Positions 1 to 8,730 of a DNA stretch of 64,000 nucleotides are shown in pieces (within the stretch, counting starts at the first letter, position 1; each line of letters begins with the position of its first letter). Under the pieces are notes generated by a model. That model did not search any database, had not been told where the DNA came from, and saw nothing but the letters and a program-made list of their open reading frames with translations. The stretch comes from Bacteroidales bacterium. Its GTDB lineage: Bacteria > Bacteroidota > Bacteroidia > Bacteroidales > UBA3824. A program made the translations under genes and the position numbers. The stretch is taken from contig JAFPYR010000069.1 in the NCBI GenBank assembly GCA_017412115.1, positions 1 to 64,000 on the forward strand, given 5' to 3'.

Positions 1-1322
1 TCCACGTGTACAGTATGCGGAAACATATCCAAAGGCTGAACTTTTTCCAAAACAAAACCGTTTTCTATTAAAAATTTTATATCCCTTCCAAGTGTTTTCG
101 GATTGCAGGAAACGTAAACGAAATTTTTCGGTTTTATTTTAACAATTGACCTCAAAAGTGTTTCCTCGCAACCCTTACGCGGTGGGTCTACGATTACAAC
201 ATCGGCTTTAATATTTTGATTTTCAATGATTTCAGGAATTACCTCTTCAGCTTTTCCGCAAAGAAATTCCGCATTAGAGATATTATTGATTTCAGCGTTT
301 TGTTTTGCATCTTCAATGGCTTGCGGGATGATTTCAACGCCATAAACTTTCTTGGATTTTTTCGCCAAAAACAGCGAAATCGTTCCGACACCGCAATAAA
401 CGTCAAAGACCGTTTCATTTCCCGTTAATTGTGCAAATTCCAAAACTTTATCATATAAAACCTTGATTTGCAATGTGTTAATCTGATAAAACGAAAGCGG
501 AGAAATCTTGAATTTAACATCGCCGATAAAATCCGTTATGTAACCTGAGCCAAAAATTGTACGATAATTTTCACCTTTTATAACATTGGTATTCTGCATA
601 TTAGGATTAATGCAAATTGTTTTTAACCCCTTAACACCGTTTTTAAGCGATTCTACAAGCTGATTTTCAAACGGCAATTCTTCGGCATTAATAATAAGTG
701 AAACCATAATTTCACCCGTAAAAAATGCTTTTCGGATTAAAACGTGGCGCAAAACTCCGCTCAAAGTTTTTTCGTTATATGGTTTTATGCCGTATTTTTT
801 CAGATGCGAAATTATGATTTTTATGACGGTTTCATTTTCCTTGACACCGAGTTTACAATCCTTATAATCAACTATTTCGTGAGAATTTTTAGCATAAATT
901 CCCGCCACGATTTTCATATTTTCGTCCAATGCAAAAGGTATTAACGCCTTATTTCTGTAACGAAAAATATTTTCAGAACCGATAGTATTAAAAACCTCAA
1001 AATCAGGAATTTGCAAGTTTTTCCTCACAATTTGACGTTTCAGTTCCAATTGAGAAAAATAATTCATCTGCTGGATTTGACAACCGCCGCAAATACCGCA
1101 AACTTGACATTCAGGTTTTACTCTTTCGGGTGAAAACTCCAAAATTTTCAAAATTTTTGCTTTCGCATACGTTTTGAAACTCTCCGTAACCAAAGATAAG
1201 ACTTTATCACCGGGAATTGCGCCCGAAATATAAACTCTGAAATTATTTTTTTCAAAAGCTATGCCGTCGCCGTTCTCGCCTAATTCTGAGACAGTTAATG
1301 TCAATTGTGAACCTTTTTTCAT
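1..1322 (-). CDS. rlmD: 23S rRNA (uracil-C5)-methyltransferase RlmD, 3' end cut by the window
   Basis: RumA/TrmA-family SAM-dependent methyltransferase that makes m5U in 23S rRNA. Translating from the ATG at 1322 gives about 440 residues, and the frame is still open at base 1. An N-terminal TRAM-like region is followed by the iron-sulfur ligands C72, C75, C78 and C81 (spacing C-x2-C-x2-C-x2-C with GGC). The Rossmann motif DVYCGVGTIS, then DPPRKGC and the catalytic loop VSCNP, follow in the expected order. The last visible residues, FPHTVHV, match the family's HVE end, so only a few residues are missing. The four cysteines favour RlmD over TrmA, which lacks the cluster. It is transcribed away from tRNA-Glu. 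Confidence 0.93.
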   Translation of the reverse strand, partial: MKKGSQLTLTVSELGENGDGIAFEKNNFRVYISGAIPGDKVLSLVTESFKTYAKAKILKILEFSPERVKPECQVCGICGGCQIQQMNYFSQLELKRQIVRKNLQIPDFEVFNTIGSENIFRYRNKALIPFALDENMKIVAGIYAKNSHEIVDYKDCKLGVKENETVIKIIISHLKKYGIKPYNEKTLSGVLRHVLIRKAFFTGEIMVSLIINAEELPFENQLVESLKNGVKGLKTICINPNMQNTNVIKGENYRTIFGSGYITDFIGDVKFKISPLSFYQINTLQIKVLYDKVLEFAQLTGNETVFDVYCGVGTISLFLAKKSKKVYGVEIIPQAIEDAKQNAEINNISNAEFLCGKAEEVIPEIIENQNIKADVVIVDPPRKGCEETLLRSIVKIKPKNFVYVSCNPKTLGRDIKFLIENGFVLEKVQPLDMFPHTVHV

Positions 1323-1362
1323 AATCGCTAAAAAAAATTTTTGCAAAAATATGAAAAAAAAT

Positions 1363-1393
1363 TTGGATATTAAAAAAAACGTTTCTACCTTTG
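1363..1393 (+). promoter_or_regulatory. Bacteroidetes-type promoter of tRNA-Glu
   Basis: A TTG at 1363-1365, a 20-bp spacer and TACCTTTG at 1386-1393 fit the TTG-N19/20-TAnnTTTG consensus of the Bacteroidetes primary sigma factor. The -7 box ends 23 bp before the tRNA. Confidence 0.8.
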
Positions 1394-1416
1394 CACCCGC
1401 AAAGCAAAAACGAAAT

Positions 1417-1488
1417 GGTCCTTTCGTCTAGCGGCTAGGACGCAAGATTTTCATTCTTGTAACACGGGTTCGATTCCCGTAGGGACTA
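1417..1488 (+). tRNA. tRNA-Glu (anticodon TTC)
   Basis: A full cloverleaf can be folded. The acceptor arms are 1417-1423 and 1481-1487 with discriminator A1488. The anticodon stem CAAGA/TCTTG encloses a 7-nt loop with TTC at 1450-1452. The T arm contains GGGTTCGATTCCC. CCA is not fully encoded. The gene has its own promoter and a following hairpin terminator. Confidence 0.95.
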
Positions 1489-1489
1489 C

Positions 1490-1530
1490 AAACCGGTTGG
1501 TTTTCTTTGAGAAAATCAATCGGTTTTTTG
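1490..1530 (+). terminator. Rho-independent terminator of tRNA-Glu
   Basis: A 17-bp stem (1490-1506 with 1510-1526, a few G-U pairs) closes a 3-nt loop and runs into a T tract immediately after the tRNA. Confidence 0.8.
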
Positions 1531-1581
1531 TTTTCATATTTTTTTGTAACTTTGCCTTGGAAAATTTAATCATTAACAAAT

Positions 1582-2292
1582 ATGAAAAGAGTACTTTATA
1601 TTATCGTGTTATTGGCGTTAATAAAAGCAATTTCATGCAACATTTCTCATCAAGGCTCGGGAAATCTAATAACACAAACACGCAACATAAAAGATTACGA
1701 GGCAATAACGGTAAAAGGTATAGATGAATTAATTATCAATCAATCAGAAGATTATAATTTTAAAATTACTGCTGACGACAATGTTATCTCGCATATAAAA
1801 TCCAAAGTTATTAACGGCAGACTTATTATCGAACCCGACAAAAAATTTTCAAACACCGACATCAAAATCGAATTAGGAGTCATAAATCTCAGCAACGTAA
1901 TCCTCAGCGGCAGGGCTGAGGTTATTTTCAAAAACACGTTTTATGCTCACGATTTTGACATCGCAATCAACGGCTCGGGATCTCTGGAATTTGAAAAATT
2001 AATCTCTGATTCCAAAATTTTTACAGTTTGCAACGGCAGCGGAAATTTCACATTAAAAGGCAACGCCAAAAAACTCGTCGTTAAAACCAACGGTTCAGGA
2101 AATGTTTTCGCAGAGGATTTTCGTGCCGATACGATGAAAATTTTAATCAACGGTTCGGGCAGCGTTTTCGCTCACTCAGAAGGCATTCTCAACATTAATG
2201 TCAAAGGCAGCGGCAATGTCGTTTATGACGGCAAACCGAAAGAAATCTCAAAACGCATCTCCGGCTCGGGCAACATTAAAAGCAAAAATTAA
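1582..2292 (+). CDS. Head-GIN-domain (DUF2807) putative lipoprotein
   Basis: 236 residues. A hydrophobic N-terminus ends in AISC, a loose Bacteroidetes lipobox, so the protein is probably exported and lipid-anchored. The rest is the DUF2807 'head GIN' fold, a right-handed beta-solenoid built from GSG-centred repeats (NGSGSLEFEKL, NGSGNFTLKG, NGSGNVFAED, NGSGSVFAHS, KGSGNVVYDG, SGSGNIKS). The family is common in Bacteroidetes and its function is not established; the name 'auto-transporter adhesin' in databases is only suggestive. A TAACTTTG box at 1547-1554 may be its -7 element. It stands alone between tRNA-Glu and parE. Confidence 0.85.
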   Translation: MKRVLYIIVLLALIKAISCNISHQGSGNLITQTRNIKDYEAITVKGIDELIINQSEDYNFKITADDNVISHIKSKVINGRLIIEPDKKFSNTDIKIELGVINLSNVILSGRAEVIFKNTFYAHDFDIAINGSGSLEFEKLISDSKIFTVCNGSGNFTLKGNAKKLVVKTNGSGNVFAEDFRADTMKILINGSGSVFAHSEGILNINVKGSGNVVYDGKPKEISKRISGSGNIKSKN

Positions 2293-2315
2293 GTTGCCAC
2301 AAAGCCAAAAAAAAT

Positions 2316-2346
2316 TTGCATTTTCACTCAAAAAAAACTACTTTTG
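2316..2346 (+). promoter_or_regulatory. Promoter of parE
   Basis: TTG at 2316-2318, exactly 20 bp, then TACTTTTG at 2339-2346. It lies 28 bp before the ATG at 2374, which argues against the in-frame upstream TTG at 2344 as a start because that codon is inside the -7 box. Confidence 0.75.
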
Positions 2347-2373
2347 CGCAAGAAAAGAAAAAAGAAAAAGGAA

Positions 2374-4248
2374 ATGGATCAACCAGCACAATATACTGAT
2401 GATAAGATTGTTACCTTAGAGTGGCAAGAACATATACGCCGCCGTCCGGGTATGTACATCGGAAAACTTGGCGACGGACAAGCCGCCGACGACGGCATTT
2501 ACGTCCTCTTAAAAGAGGCAATTGACAACTCAATCGACGAATTTATGATGGGGTTCGGCAAAAAAATCGAAGTTACGATAAAAGATTCCCACGTTGTAAT
2601 CCGTGACTACGGCCGCGGTATTCCGCTCGGAAAAGTCGTTGATGTTGCCTCCAAAATGAATACCGGCGCAAAATACGACAGTAGCGTTTTCAAAAAATCC
2701 GTTGGTCTCAACGGTGTCGGTATCAAAGCCGTTAATGCACTTTCAACGGAATTTATGATTCGTTCTTTCAGGGACGGCGAATGTAAAAAAGCAGTTTTTT
2801 CAAAAGGTGTCTGCATTGAGGATGCCCCCGTTGAAAAAACAACAGAAAAAAACGGAACGGAAACCTCATTCACTCCCGATAGAGAACTGTTCTTAAATTA
2901 CAATTACTTAGACGATTACATTATCCCGATGTTAAAAAACTATACGTATCTTAACACCGGCCTTACCATCGTTTATAACGGCGAACAGTTTCAAAGCAAA
3001 AACGGACTTCTCGACCTCCTGACCGAAAACATGAGCAGCGAAGGCATTTATCCCATTATCCACCTCAAAGGCCCGGATATTGAAATCGCCATGACTCACA
3101 ACAACCATTATAGTGAGGAATATTATAGTTTTGTTAACGGTCAGCACACCACACAAGGCGGTACTCACATGGTCGCTTTCCGTGAAGCATTAATCAAAAC
3201 AATCAGAGATTTCTACAAAAAAGAATTCGATTACAGCGACATCAAAACCGCTATCGCAGCCGCTGTCAGCATAAAAGTCGAAGAACCGGTTTTTGAATCT
3301 CAAACCAAAACAAAACTCGGCAGCCGCAACATGAAACCCGATGGCGAAACCATCAGAAATTTCATGCTGAATTTTATCTGCAAAGAACTTGACAACTATC
3401 TTCACAAAAATCCCGATACGGCTCAAGCCCTTCTAAAGAAAATTCAAGACAACGAACGCGACCGCAAAGCTATTTCAGGTATTCAAAAAATAGCCCGCGA
3501 ACGCGCTAAAAAAGTCAGTCTTCACAACAGAAAACTCCGTGATTGCAACGTTCATTACAACACCAATGACGAGAGAAAAACCGAATCAACAATTTTTATA
3601 ACCGAGGGCGACTCCGCTTCAGGCAGCATAACCAAAAGCCGCGACGTGAATACCCAAGCCGTATTCTCTCTGCGCGGTAAACCTCTCAACTGCTTCGGAC
3701 TTACAAAAAAAGTCGTTTACGAAAACGAAGAGTTCAACCTCTTACAAGCTGCTCTCAACATCGAAGAAGGTATCGAAAATATTCGCTACAACAAAGTCGT
3801 TATCGCAACAGATGCCGATGTAGACGGTATGCACATCCGACTCCTTCTAATAACGTTTTTCCTTAACTTCTTCCCCGAAGTTATCAAAACAAAACATTTA
3901 TACATACTTCAGACCCCACTTTTCCGCGTCAGAAACAAGGTCAAAACGTTCTACTGCTACACCGAAGAAGAAAAACTCAACGCAATAGCAGCATGCGGTA
4001 AAAACCCCGAAATGACACGTTTCAAAGGTCTCGGCGAAATATCCCCCGACGAATTCAAACACTTCATCGGCCCCGAAATGAGAATAGAACCCGTCCTCAT
4101 TAAAAAAGAAGACCAAATCCATGAACTCATGGAATTCTATATGGGAAAAAATACCCCTGACCGACAAAACTTCATCATCGATAACCTCATAATCGAAGAA
4201 GACCGCCTCGAAAACGATGAAGAAACCGCTGAGGATATTAGAGAATAA
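2374..4248 (+). CDS. parE: DNA topoisomerase IV subunit B (GyrB/ParE family)
   Basis: ATP-driven subunit of a type IIA topoisomerase, 624 residues from the ATG at 2374. The GHKL ATPase motifs are complete: E48 and N52 in [17 protein letters not shown] at 78-84 and [13 protein letters not shown] at 111-123. The Toprim acidic residues are E411 (EGDSASGS) and D480/D482/D484 ([10 protein letters not shown]). The ParE-type C-terminus follows, including RFKGLGE and a [11 protein letters not shown] end. The length and the lack of a long Toprim insertion fit the Bacteroidetes ParE type rather than GyrB. No parC gene follows; the next gene is convergent. Confidence 0.92.
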   Translation: MDQPAQYTDDKIVTLEWQEHIRRRPGMYIGKLGDGQAADDGIYVLLKEAIDNSIDEFMMGFGKKIEVTIKDSHVVIRDYGRGIPLGKVVDVASKMNTGAKYDSSVFKKSVGLNGVGIKAVNALSTEFMIRSFRDGECKKAVFSKGVCIEDAPVEKTTEKNGTETSFTPDRELFLNYNYLDDYIIPMLKNYTYLNTGLTIVYNGEQFQSKNGLLDLLTENMSSEGIYPIIHLKGPDIEIAMTHNNHYSEEYYSFVNGQHTTQGGTHMVAFREALIKTIRDFYKKEFDYSDIKTAIAAAVSIKVEEPVFESQTKTKLGSRNMKPDGETIRNFMLNFICKELDNYLHKNPDTAQALLKKIQDNERDRKAISGIQKIARERAKKVSLHNRKLRDCNVHYNTNDERKTESTIFITEGDSASGSITKSRDVNTQAVFSLRGKPLNCFGLTKKVVYENEEFNLLQAALNIEEGIENIRYNKVVIATDADVDGMHIRLLLITFFLNFFPEVIKTKHLYILQTPLFRVRNKVKTFYCYTEEEKLNAIAACGKNPEMTRFKGLGEISPDEFKHFIGPEMRIEPVLIKKEDQIHELMEFYMGKNTPDRQNFIIDNLIIEEDRLENDEETAEDIRE

Positions 4249-4251
4249 TTG

Positions 4252-4456
4252 CACCGCCCTAAAGGACGGTGAGTGCCGCTCGCCGCGGGGGCGTTCTTTC
4301 TTGAAAGAAAGAACCAAAGAACTTTTAAGAGATATAAAAAAGGGAAAGCCTTTTGGGGCTTTCCCTTTTTTATATCTCCCAGAAGTTTTCCGGTTCCCTT
4401 TTTCAAAAGGGAACTGCCCCGCCGGCATGAGGCGCATCCACAGCCGTAAGGCTGTG
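4252..4456. repeat. Composite hairpin element (five stem-loops in about 205 bp)
   Basis: Five inverted repeats lie end to end. They are CACCG/CGGTG (4252-4271), a 10-bp stem with 2-nt loop (4293-4314), a perfect 22-bp stem with 6-nt loop (4329-4350 with 4357-4378), a 10-bp stem with 2-nt loop (4393-4414) and CACAGCC/GGCTGTG (4439-4456). The ends are clearly richer in G and C than the surrounding genes. The GTTCCC stem plus its flank recurs at 12842-12870 in the opposite orientation. The large central stem with T runs on both sides could end transcription from both convergent genes. The element overlaps the last codons of the phosphoesterase gene. Confidence 0.8.
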
Positions 4457-4984
4457 TAATATATTTTCCTCCATATCATACAGATTTATTTTCAAGTTTT
4501 CGTAAGTAGCGAAACCTTTAGGGGAGTTTTGTTTTGAAAATGTTGTAGAGCCGGGGTTACAAATCAGACGGTTTTTGGAGTCTAATTCGAGGTGTTGAAT
4601 ATGGGTATGACCGTAGAGAAACACGTTGAAAGCGGTTTCGGGCAATTGGGTTTGCGGTGAAAAAAGATGACCGTGAGTTGCAAAGATTTTGACACCGTTA
4701 TCTACAATGAGGGAATAATCATTCATTGTGGGGAATGTTAAAACCATTTGACAGACTTCGGCCTCGCAGTTTCCTCTACAGCTTATTATTTTGTCGGAAA
4801 GGGGATTTAGCATTTCGCAAACTCTTTTGTTGTCATAACCCTCTGGCAAAGGATTGCGCGGACCGTGATAGAGAATATCACCGAGACAGATAATCATGTC
4901 GCATTTCAAGGAGTAGAAATGCGACAATGCTTTTTCGAGAGCTGTTGCGCTCCCGTGAATGTCCGAGACGATAAAGTATTTCAT
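4403..4984 (-). CDS. YfcE/MJ0936-family metallophosphodiesterase
   Basis: 193 residues, a small cytoplasmic calcineurin-like phosphoesterase. Metal ligands are visible in the usual order: D8 and H10 (SDIHG), D36 (LGDILYHGPRN), GNCE, THGH and YGHTH. The YfcE family hydrolyses phosphodiesters in vitro; the physiological substrate is unknown. The last 15 or so residues (VDAPHAGGAVPF) are read from the composite hairpin element, so the original C-terminus was probably altered by that insertion. Its ATG overlaps the stop of the upstream inhibitor gene (ATGA), implying translational coupling. Confidence 0.88.
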   Translation of the reverse strand: MKYFIVSDIHGSATALEKALSHFYSLKCDMIICLGDILYHGPRNPLPEGYDNKRVCEMLNPLSDKIISCRGNCEAEVCQMVLTFPTMNDYSLIVDNGVKIFATHGHLFSPQTQLPETAFNVFLYGHTHIQHLELDSKNRLICNPGSTTFSKQNSPKGFATYENLKINLYDMEENILHSLTAVDAPHAGGAVPF

Positions 4985-5439
4985 TTTTGTTTTCCGGGTT
5001 TAACTTCGGCAGCCGTAGCGTTGAGTTGGTCGTCTACCATTATCATCATAAGTCTGACACCGGCTTTATTACCTTTTTTCCAGTGCTGAGCGTAATCAAA
5101 AGTTACGTAAGTCGTACCGCTTTTGAGTGCTTTGAAAACGAAAGTATGGTTTCCGCCAACACCTACCATTGAAGGTTTGCCGTCGCTTGTGGTTGCAGCA
5201 TCGGATTTGTATTCGTCGCTGACATACTGAACGATAGATTTGTCTTTAATTTTATATTCCCAAGAATAACCGGTAGTAGAGTTACCTTGTAAAACAGCAG
5301 TTACGGTTGAACCTTTGGAAGAAAATGTTAAAGGATTCTCTCCGTCAGGCGTCGTAGCCAATTGTTGCGGCTTGCAAGAAGAAACTACGGTAAAAACCGC
5401 TAAAACCGCCATAAGAAACGGCATGAAAATTTTTCTCAT
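4981..5439 (-). CDS. Chagasin-like cysteine protease inhibitor (I42 family) lipoprotein
   Basis: 152 residues. The signal peptide ends in the lipobox VSSC. The mature part has the three chagasin loops: NSTTGYSW (canonical NPTTG), GVGGNHTFVFKAL (GxGG) and YAQHW (RPW-like). Members of MEROPS I42 block papain-like C1 peptidases through these loops. The first loop has S for P and the third lacks the R-P pair, so potency cannot be judged. The location is periplasmic or surface, from the lipobox. It ends in a 4-bp overlap with the phosphoesterase gene and follows the TlpA-like gene by 18 bp. Confidence 0.8.
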   Translation of the reverse strand: MRKIFMPFLMAVLAVFTVVSSCKPQQLATTPDGENPLTFSSKGSTVTAVLQGNSTTGYSWEYKIKDKSIVQYVSDEYKSDAATTSDGKPSMVGVGGNHTFVFKALKSGTTYVTFDYAQHWKKGNKAGVRLMMIMVDDQLNATAAEVKPGKQK

Positions 5440-5457
5440 TTTGTTAATGTATTTTGG

Positions 5458-6576
5458 TTATTTTAAAAATTCAGCAATTTTTTTCTCAAGTTCTTGTCCC
5501 CGAAGATTTTTCGCAATGATTTTGCCGGTCGATGAATCAATCAAAAGCATTGAAGGAATACTTTGAATGTTATAATCTTGAGCGGCCTTTGACTGCCAGC
5601 CTTTAAGGTCGGAAACATGAATCCAATTGAGTGCATAACGTTGAATTGCCGACTGCCATGAAAGTTGGTTTTCGTCTAACGAGACACCGTAAATTTGCAA
5701 TCCTTTGGCATGATATGCAGCATAAATTTTTCTGACATTAGGCATTTCAGCAATACAAGGAGCGCACCACGACGCCCAAAAATCCACCAAAACAAGTTTT
5801 GATTCTTTTACGACGCTGCTCAAACGCTTCATGCTACCGTTAACATCAATCAATGCAATCTCTTTGAAGGGCTGACCGACAGCCGTTTCTGCCTCGAGTT
5901 TGAATTTATTTGCAAGGCTTTGATAATAGGGATCATTAGGAGATTTTTTCTTCATCTGATCCATAATTTTGTCCAAATCCTCTTTGCTCAACGACTGATA
6001 ATGAAGACCTAACAACATTCCGCTTATGCCTGAAGGAATATTATCGTAAATAGCTTTGGCGTAATGCGAATAAGTAGAAACGGTAATCGAATCAATCATT
6101 TGCTTAATCCTGACTCTCTCGTCAATAGACTTTGTAGAATCAGCAATTAAGGGCCAAAGTTTCTCAATTTTGGAGTTTTGGGATTGTTCAAACCGACTAA
6201 GATTTGTCCAAATATCATTAACTTTGGAATTAGGAATTTCAACGGGATTAGTTTCAGAATTATTGAAATTAATTACCAAATTAACACCGCTTTCCAAAAC
6301 GAAATCCGTAGCGGCAACGGGCATTGAATTTTCGATTATAAGGACAGCTCTGAGGGTTGTTGCACCGGGTCTGTCCTGCAAAGTGAACTTACCGTTTTTT
6401 ATAAGGGCAGTGTCAATGGGAATCAAACCTCCCCTACTCAATGACGCTAAAAAAACAGAATCTCCGTCCTTAGCATAATTGCACGTACCCGAAATTTTAG
6501 ATAAAGGCGGCTCTTTTTGAGCAAAAACAGTTAAGCAACATTGTAAAAATGTTAATAATAATATTAAGTGTTTCAT
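5458..6576 (-). CDS. TlpA-like thiol-disulfide oxidoreductase with DUF4369-like N-terminus
   Basis: 372 residues from the ATG at 6576, chosen because it begins a signal peptide (MKHLILLLTFLQ ... VFAQ); an open frame extends 13 codons upstream into the previous gene. Residues about 20-130 resemble the DUF4369 beta domain that often precedes Bacteroidetes thioredoxins. A helical linker follows, then an AhpC/TSA-type thioredoxin domain with the active site WASWCAPC. The protein likely acts in the periplasm in reducing disulfides, for example for cytochrome maturation. It starts inside the stop of the upstream gene (ATGA overlap). Confidence 0.88.
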   Translation of the reverse strand: MKHLILLLTFLQCCLTVFAQKEPPLSKISGTCNYAKDGDSVFLASLSRGGLIPIDTALIKNGKFTLQDRPGATTLRAVLIIENSMPVAATDFVLESGVNLVINFNNSETNPVEIPNSKVNDIWTNLSRFEQSQNSKIEKLWPLIADSTKSIDERVRIKQMIDSITVSTYSHYAKAIYDNIPSGISGMLLGLHYQSLSKEDLDKIMDQMKKKSPNDPYYQSLANKFKLEAETAVGQPFKEIALIDVNGSMKRLSSVVKESKLVLVDFWASWCAPCIAEMPNVRKIYAAYHAKGLQIYGVSLDENQLSWQSAIQRYALNWIHVSDLKGWQSKAAQDYNIQSIPSMLLIDSSTGKIIAKNLRGQELEKKIAEFLK

Positions 6577-6866
6577 ATATTGATATTGCTCCTTAGATAA
6601 TAGTTTTCGTACCAAAGTTTGAACATTTCGATAGTATGGGCATAATAGCCATTACTCACTAAAAAACGATTTAAGAGAATCGCTTTTAATGTCTTAGGAA
6701 CACCGTCCGAAGAGCTGAAACTATCAAGACCACATTCTGAATACTCTTTTAACGGATAATCACCGTTGAGAGCAAGCCATTTTTTTTCATAAAAATAAGC
6801 CACAGCATTCTGTTCAAAACCATCGGGATAGTATCTGCAATGTTGTGCCAAGTCGCTGTTAATCAT
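6573..6866 (-). CDS. Unknown 97-residue protein
   Basis: No family recognised. The protein is cytoplasmic-looking (no signal peptide or membrane helix), rich in Tyr and Leu, with helix-like stretches such as PKTLKAILLNRFLV and TIEMFKLWYENYY. Support for it being real comes from position: it sits 34 bp after one gene and overlaps the TlpA-like gene by ATGA on the same strand. It may encode a small partner of the 179-residue protein upstream. Confidence 0.6.
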   Translation of the reverse strand: MINSDLAQHCRYYPDGFEQNAVAYFYEKKWLALNGDYPLKEYSECGLDSFSSSDGVPKTLKAILLNRFLVSNGYYAHTIEMFKLWYENYYLRSNINI

Positions 6867-6900
6867 TAAATAGCAATTGTTTAGTTATTTTTTCTTTTAT

Positions 6901-7440
6901 TTAAGTGCTAACTTTTCTCTGTGATGAAAAAAACTTTAGCATCATAGTTTTGGTGTCAAATACTTTAACGCCGCACAAATCATTATCTTTCTGTAAATTA
7001 ACGCTAAAAATGATTTCCCCATCCTCAGTAACTTTAGCGGGAGAATCACCAATAAAAAATTGCGCTAATTCGATCCATTTGTCAGATTTTTCATCCAAAA
7101 CAAAGAACCGCCCGCCAATGCTGACATATAGTTTTTCGCCACGAAAATCAATGAGTTGCGGATATTCATAACTATAATAATCCTGCATTGAAATCGTATA
7201 ATCATCTTCAACCTCAGGAGAAGTTGCGATATCTTTAATCCTTAAAACAGCCCTTTGATAAATAACGTAAAGGTCTGATTTATAGAATTTAAGACCGCAA
7301 ACAAAATCCTTCGGCACCTTGTCCAAAGGCTTACCGTTGAAAAAAATAACGGATTCACCTTTTTCCTTGTCAGAAAAATCGGCATAGGCAACATTCTGAT
7401 TTACAGACTGATAACAATATCCTTTTAAGGAATTTTCCAT
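6901..7440 (-). CDS. Unknown 179-residue protein, beta-rich
   Basis: No family recognised. The sequence has regular short strands broken by aromatic and glycine turns (LYVIYQRAVLRI, KLYVSIGGRFFVLDEKSDKWIELAQFF), like part of a beta-propeller or WG/Kelch-type repeat, but no repeat could be aligned with confidence. There is no signal peptide. It is the first gene of a five-gene minus-strand operon; a TATTTTTG box lies on the minus strand at 7464-7457, with TTG 18 bp upstream. Confidence 0.6.
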   Translation of the reverse strand: MENSLKGYCYQSVNQNVAYADFSDKEKGESVIFFNGKPLDKVPKDFVCGLKFYKSDLYVIYQRAVLRIKDIATSPEVEDDYTISMQDYYSYEYPQLIDFRGEKLYVSIGGRFFVLDEKSDKWIELAQFFIGDSPAKVTEDGEIIFSVNLQKDNDLCGVKVFDTKTMMLKFFSSQRKVST

Positions 7441-7456
7441 TCACATATTATTTTGT

Positions 7457-7485
7457 CAAAAATAGAAATAAAAATCAGAAGTCAA
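7457..7485 (-). promoter_or_regulatory. Probable promoter of the 7440-4403 operon
   Basis: On the minus strand TTG (7485-7483), an 18-bp spacer and TATTTTTG (7464-7457). The spacer is slightly short of the usual 19-20. Confidence 0.5.
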
Positions 7486-7541
7486 AAGTTAAAATTATCT
7501 AATACTAAACAATTTTTTTATTATTTTCTTTTTTTTGTTTG

Positions 7542-8687
7542 TTAATAAGACATAATTCCTTGATTTTTTCTTTCCGCAACCGCCACGCACTCCATCTCAA
7601 TCAGCCACGTCGGACGGCAAACAGGAGCTAAGGTAATAACTTTCGGAATGTCAGGAAAACGCTCGTCAAATATCTTTTTAACTATCTGATAATCATTTAT
7701 ATCACGAAGATAAACTATAATCTGCGCAACATCGGAAAAACCGCTTTTCGCCTCTAACAAAAGCGCATTGACGTTCTCCAACATACGCAAAGTCTGTTTT
7801 TCGATGTCGCCGATATAAAGGACGTTACCTTTGTTGTCAATACTTGCCGTGCCGGAAATGTAAATTTCGGCTCTGTCCCCGTACTCAACACACGTGCCGC
7901 GCTCAAAAGTTACACCATATTCGTATGTAGGATTTAAATATTCAGGAGCATAGAGATATTTTATTTGCGATTTTTCCGCACCCGTCAAAGCGTATGTTCC
8001 AAGTTGAACAATCGAGCGGGTGTCAGCAGGTAATCCGCCGATACCTGTTGAAGCAATATAATGCGTTTTTTCGGTAAGTCCTTGTGTATAAAAATTTTCA
8101 CGACGGGCTTTCACCATGCCGGCATATTGAATATCAACGTCGCGGACAAAAAACCATGTACGAACACAATTCGCCTCCAAAGTTGCATTGAATTTTGACA
8201 AAACATCCTCATATTCAAGCAAAAGATTTTCCGTCTGAGCCGCACTATCGCCCTCGGTTTTTACCATGCCCATTTTGTAAATATGAGAATAACCGTTGTG
8301 TTGCAAAACGTTACAACCGTTAGCAATTTTCAATGTTCCACCTTTAACAATGTAAAGCCAAACCGCTATTTTACTGCCGTCTAACGGTGGCTGCTGAATT
8401 ATTGAAATACCAAAAGATTCTTCACTTGACATCAGCGGTGCCTGATTCGTTGCATCACTGACGAAATAACGTTTAAAAACAATATTAGCACCCTGAAATT
8501 CCGGCTGCTGCATTAAAAATTTTTCCGTTTTGCAAATCCTTGCATATTGCGAGGAAAACATCTCGCCACGCGGCTCAACATGAATCATCACGTGATATTC
8601 CGCAATTTTTCCCTCAGGTGCAAATGCTGAAATTTCAACATTCGCGTTAGTCTCTTCTAATTTTATAGTATAATTTTTCATGTCCAA
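7542..8687 (-). CDS. RidA/chorismatase-like (FkbO/Hyg5/XanB2-type) protein
   Basis: 381 residues (or 379 from the second ATG at 8681). The C-terminal half has RidA/YjgF-type features: ISGTASID, QTLRMLENVNALLLEAKSGFSDV, VYLRDINDY and the ending PVCRPTWLIEMECVAV. The N-terminal half and the WFFVRDVDIQYAGMVKARRENFY segment match the two-domain layout of chorismatase-type enzymes, which cleave chorismate. Whether this member is a chorismatase or a deaminase-type Rid protein cannot be told from sequence alone. It lies just downstream of ccsBA on the same strand, with a heptamer repeat between them. Confidence 0.6.
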   Translation of the reverse strand: MDMKNYTIKLEETNANVEISAFAPEGKIAEYHVMIHVEPRGEMFSSQYARICKTEKFLMQQPEFQGANIVFKRYFVSDATNQAPLMSSEESFGISIIQQPPLDGSKIAVWLYIVKGGTLKIANGCNVLQHNGYSHIYKMGMVKTEGDSAAQTENLLLEYEDVLSKFNATLEANCVRTWFFVRDVDIQYAGMVKARRENFYTQGLTEKTHYIASTGIGGLPADTRSIVQLGTYALTGAEKSQIKYLYAPEYLNPTYEYGVTFERGTCVEYGDRAEIYISGTASIDNKGNVLYIGDIEKQTLRMLENVNALLLEAKSGFSDVAQIIVYLRDINDYQIVKKIFDERFPDIPKVITLAPVCRPTWLIEMECVAVAERKNQGIMSY

Positions 8688-8699
8688 TTTTTTTTTAAA

Positions 8700-8730
8700 A
8701 TTATGAATTATGCATTATGAATTATGCATT
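8700..8730. repeat. ATTATGA/ATTATGC heptamer array
   Basis: About four heptamer units in alternating form (ATTATGA, ATTATGC, ATTATGA, ATTATGC). The ccsBA stop codon TAA at 8722-8724 and its last two codons lie inside the array. Confidence 0.85.

Noticed and set aside
4217-4459. An 80-codon plus-strand open frame across the hairpin element
   Set aside because: It is formed by read-through of the palindromes; mirror-image frames exist on the other strand, and it overlaps parE and the phosphoesterase gene.
3898-4479. A 193-codon minus-strand frame over the end of parE
   Set aside because: Antisense to conserved parE codons; the lower part is made by the hairpin element.
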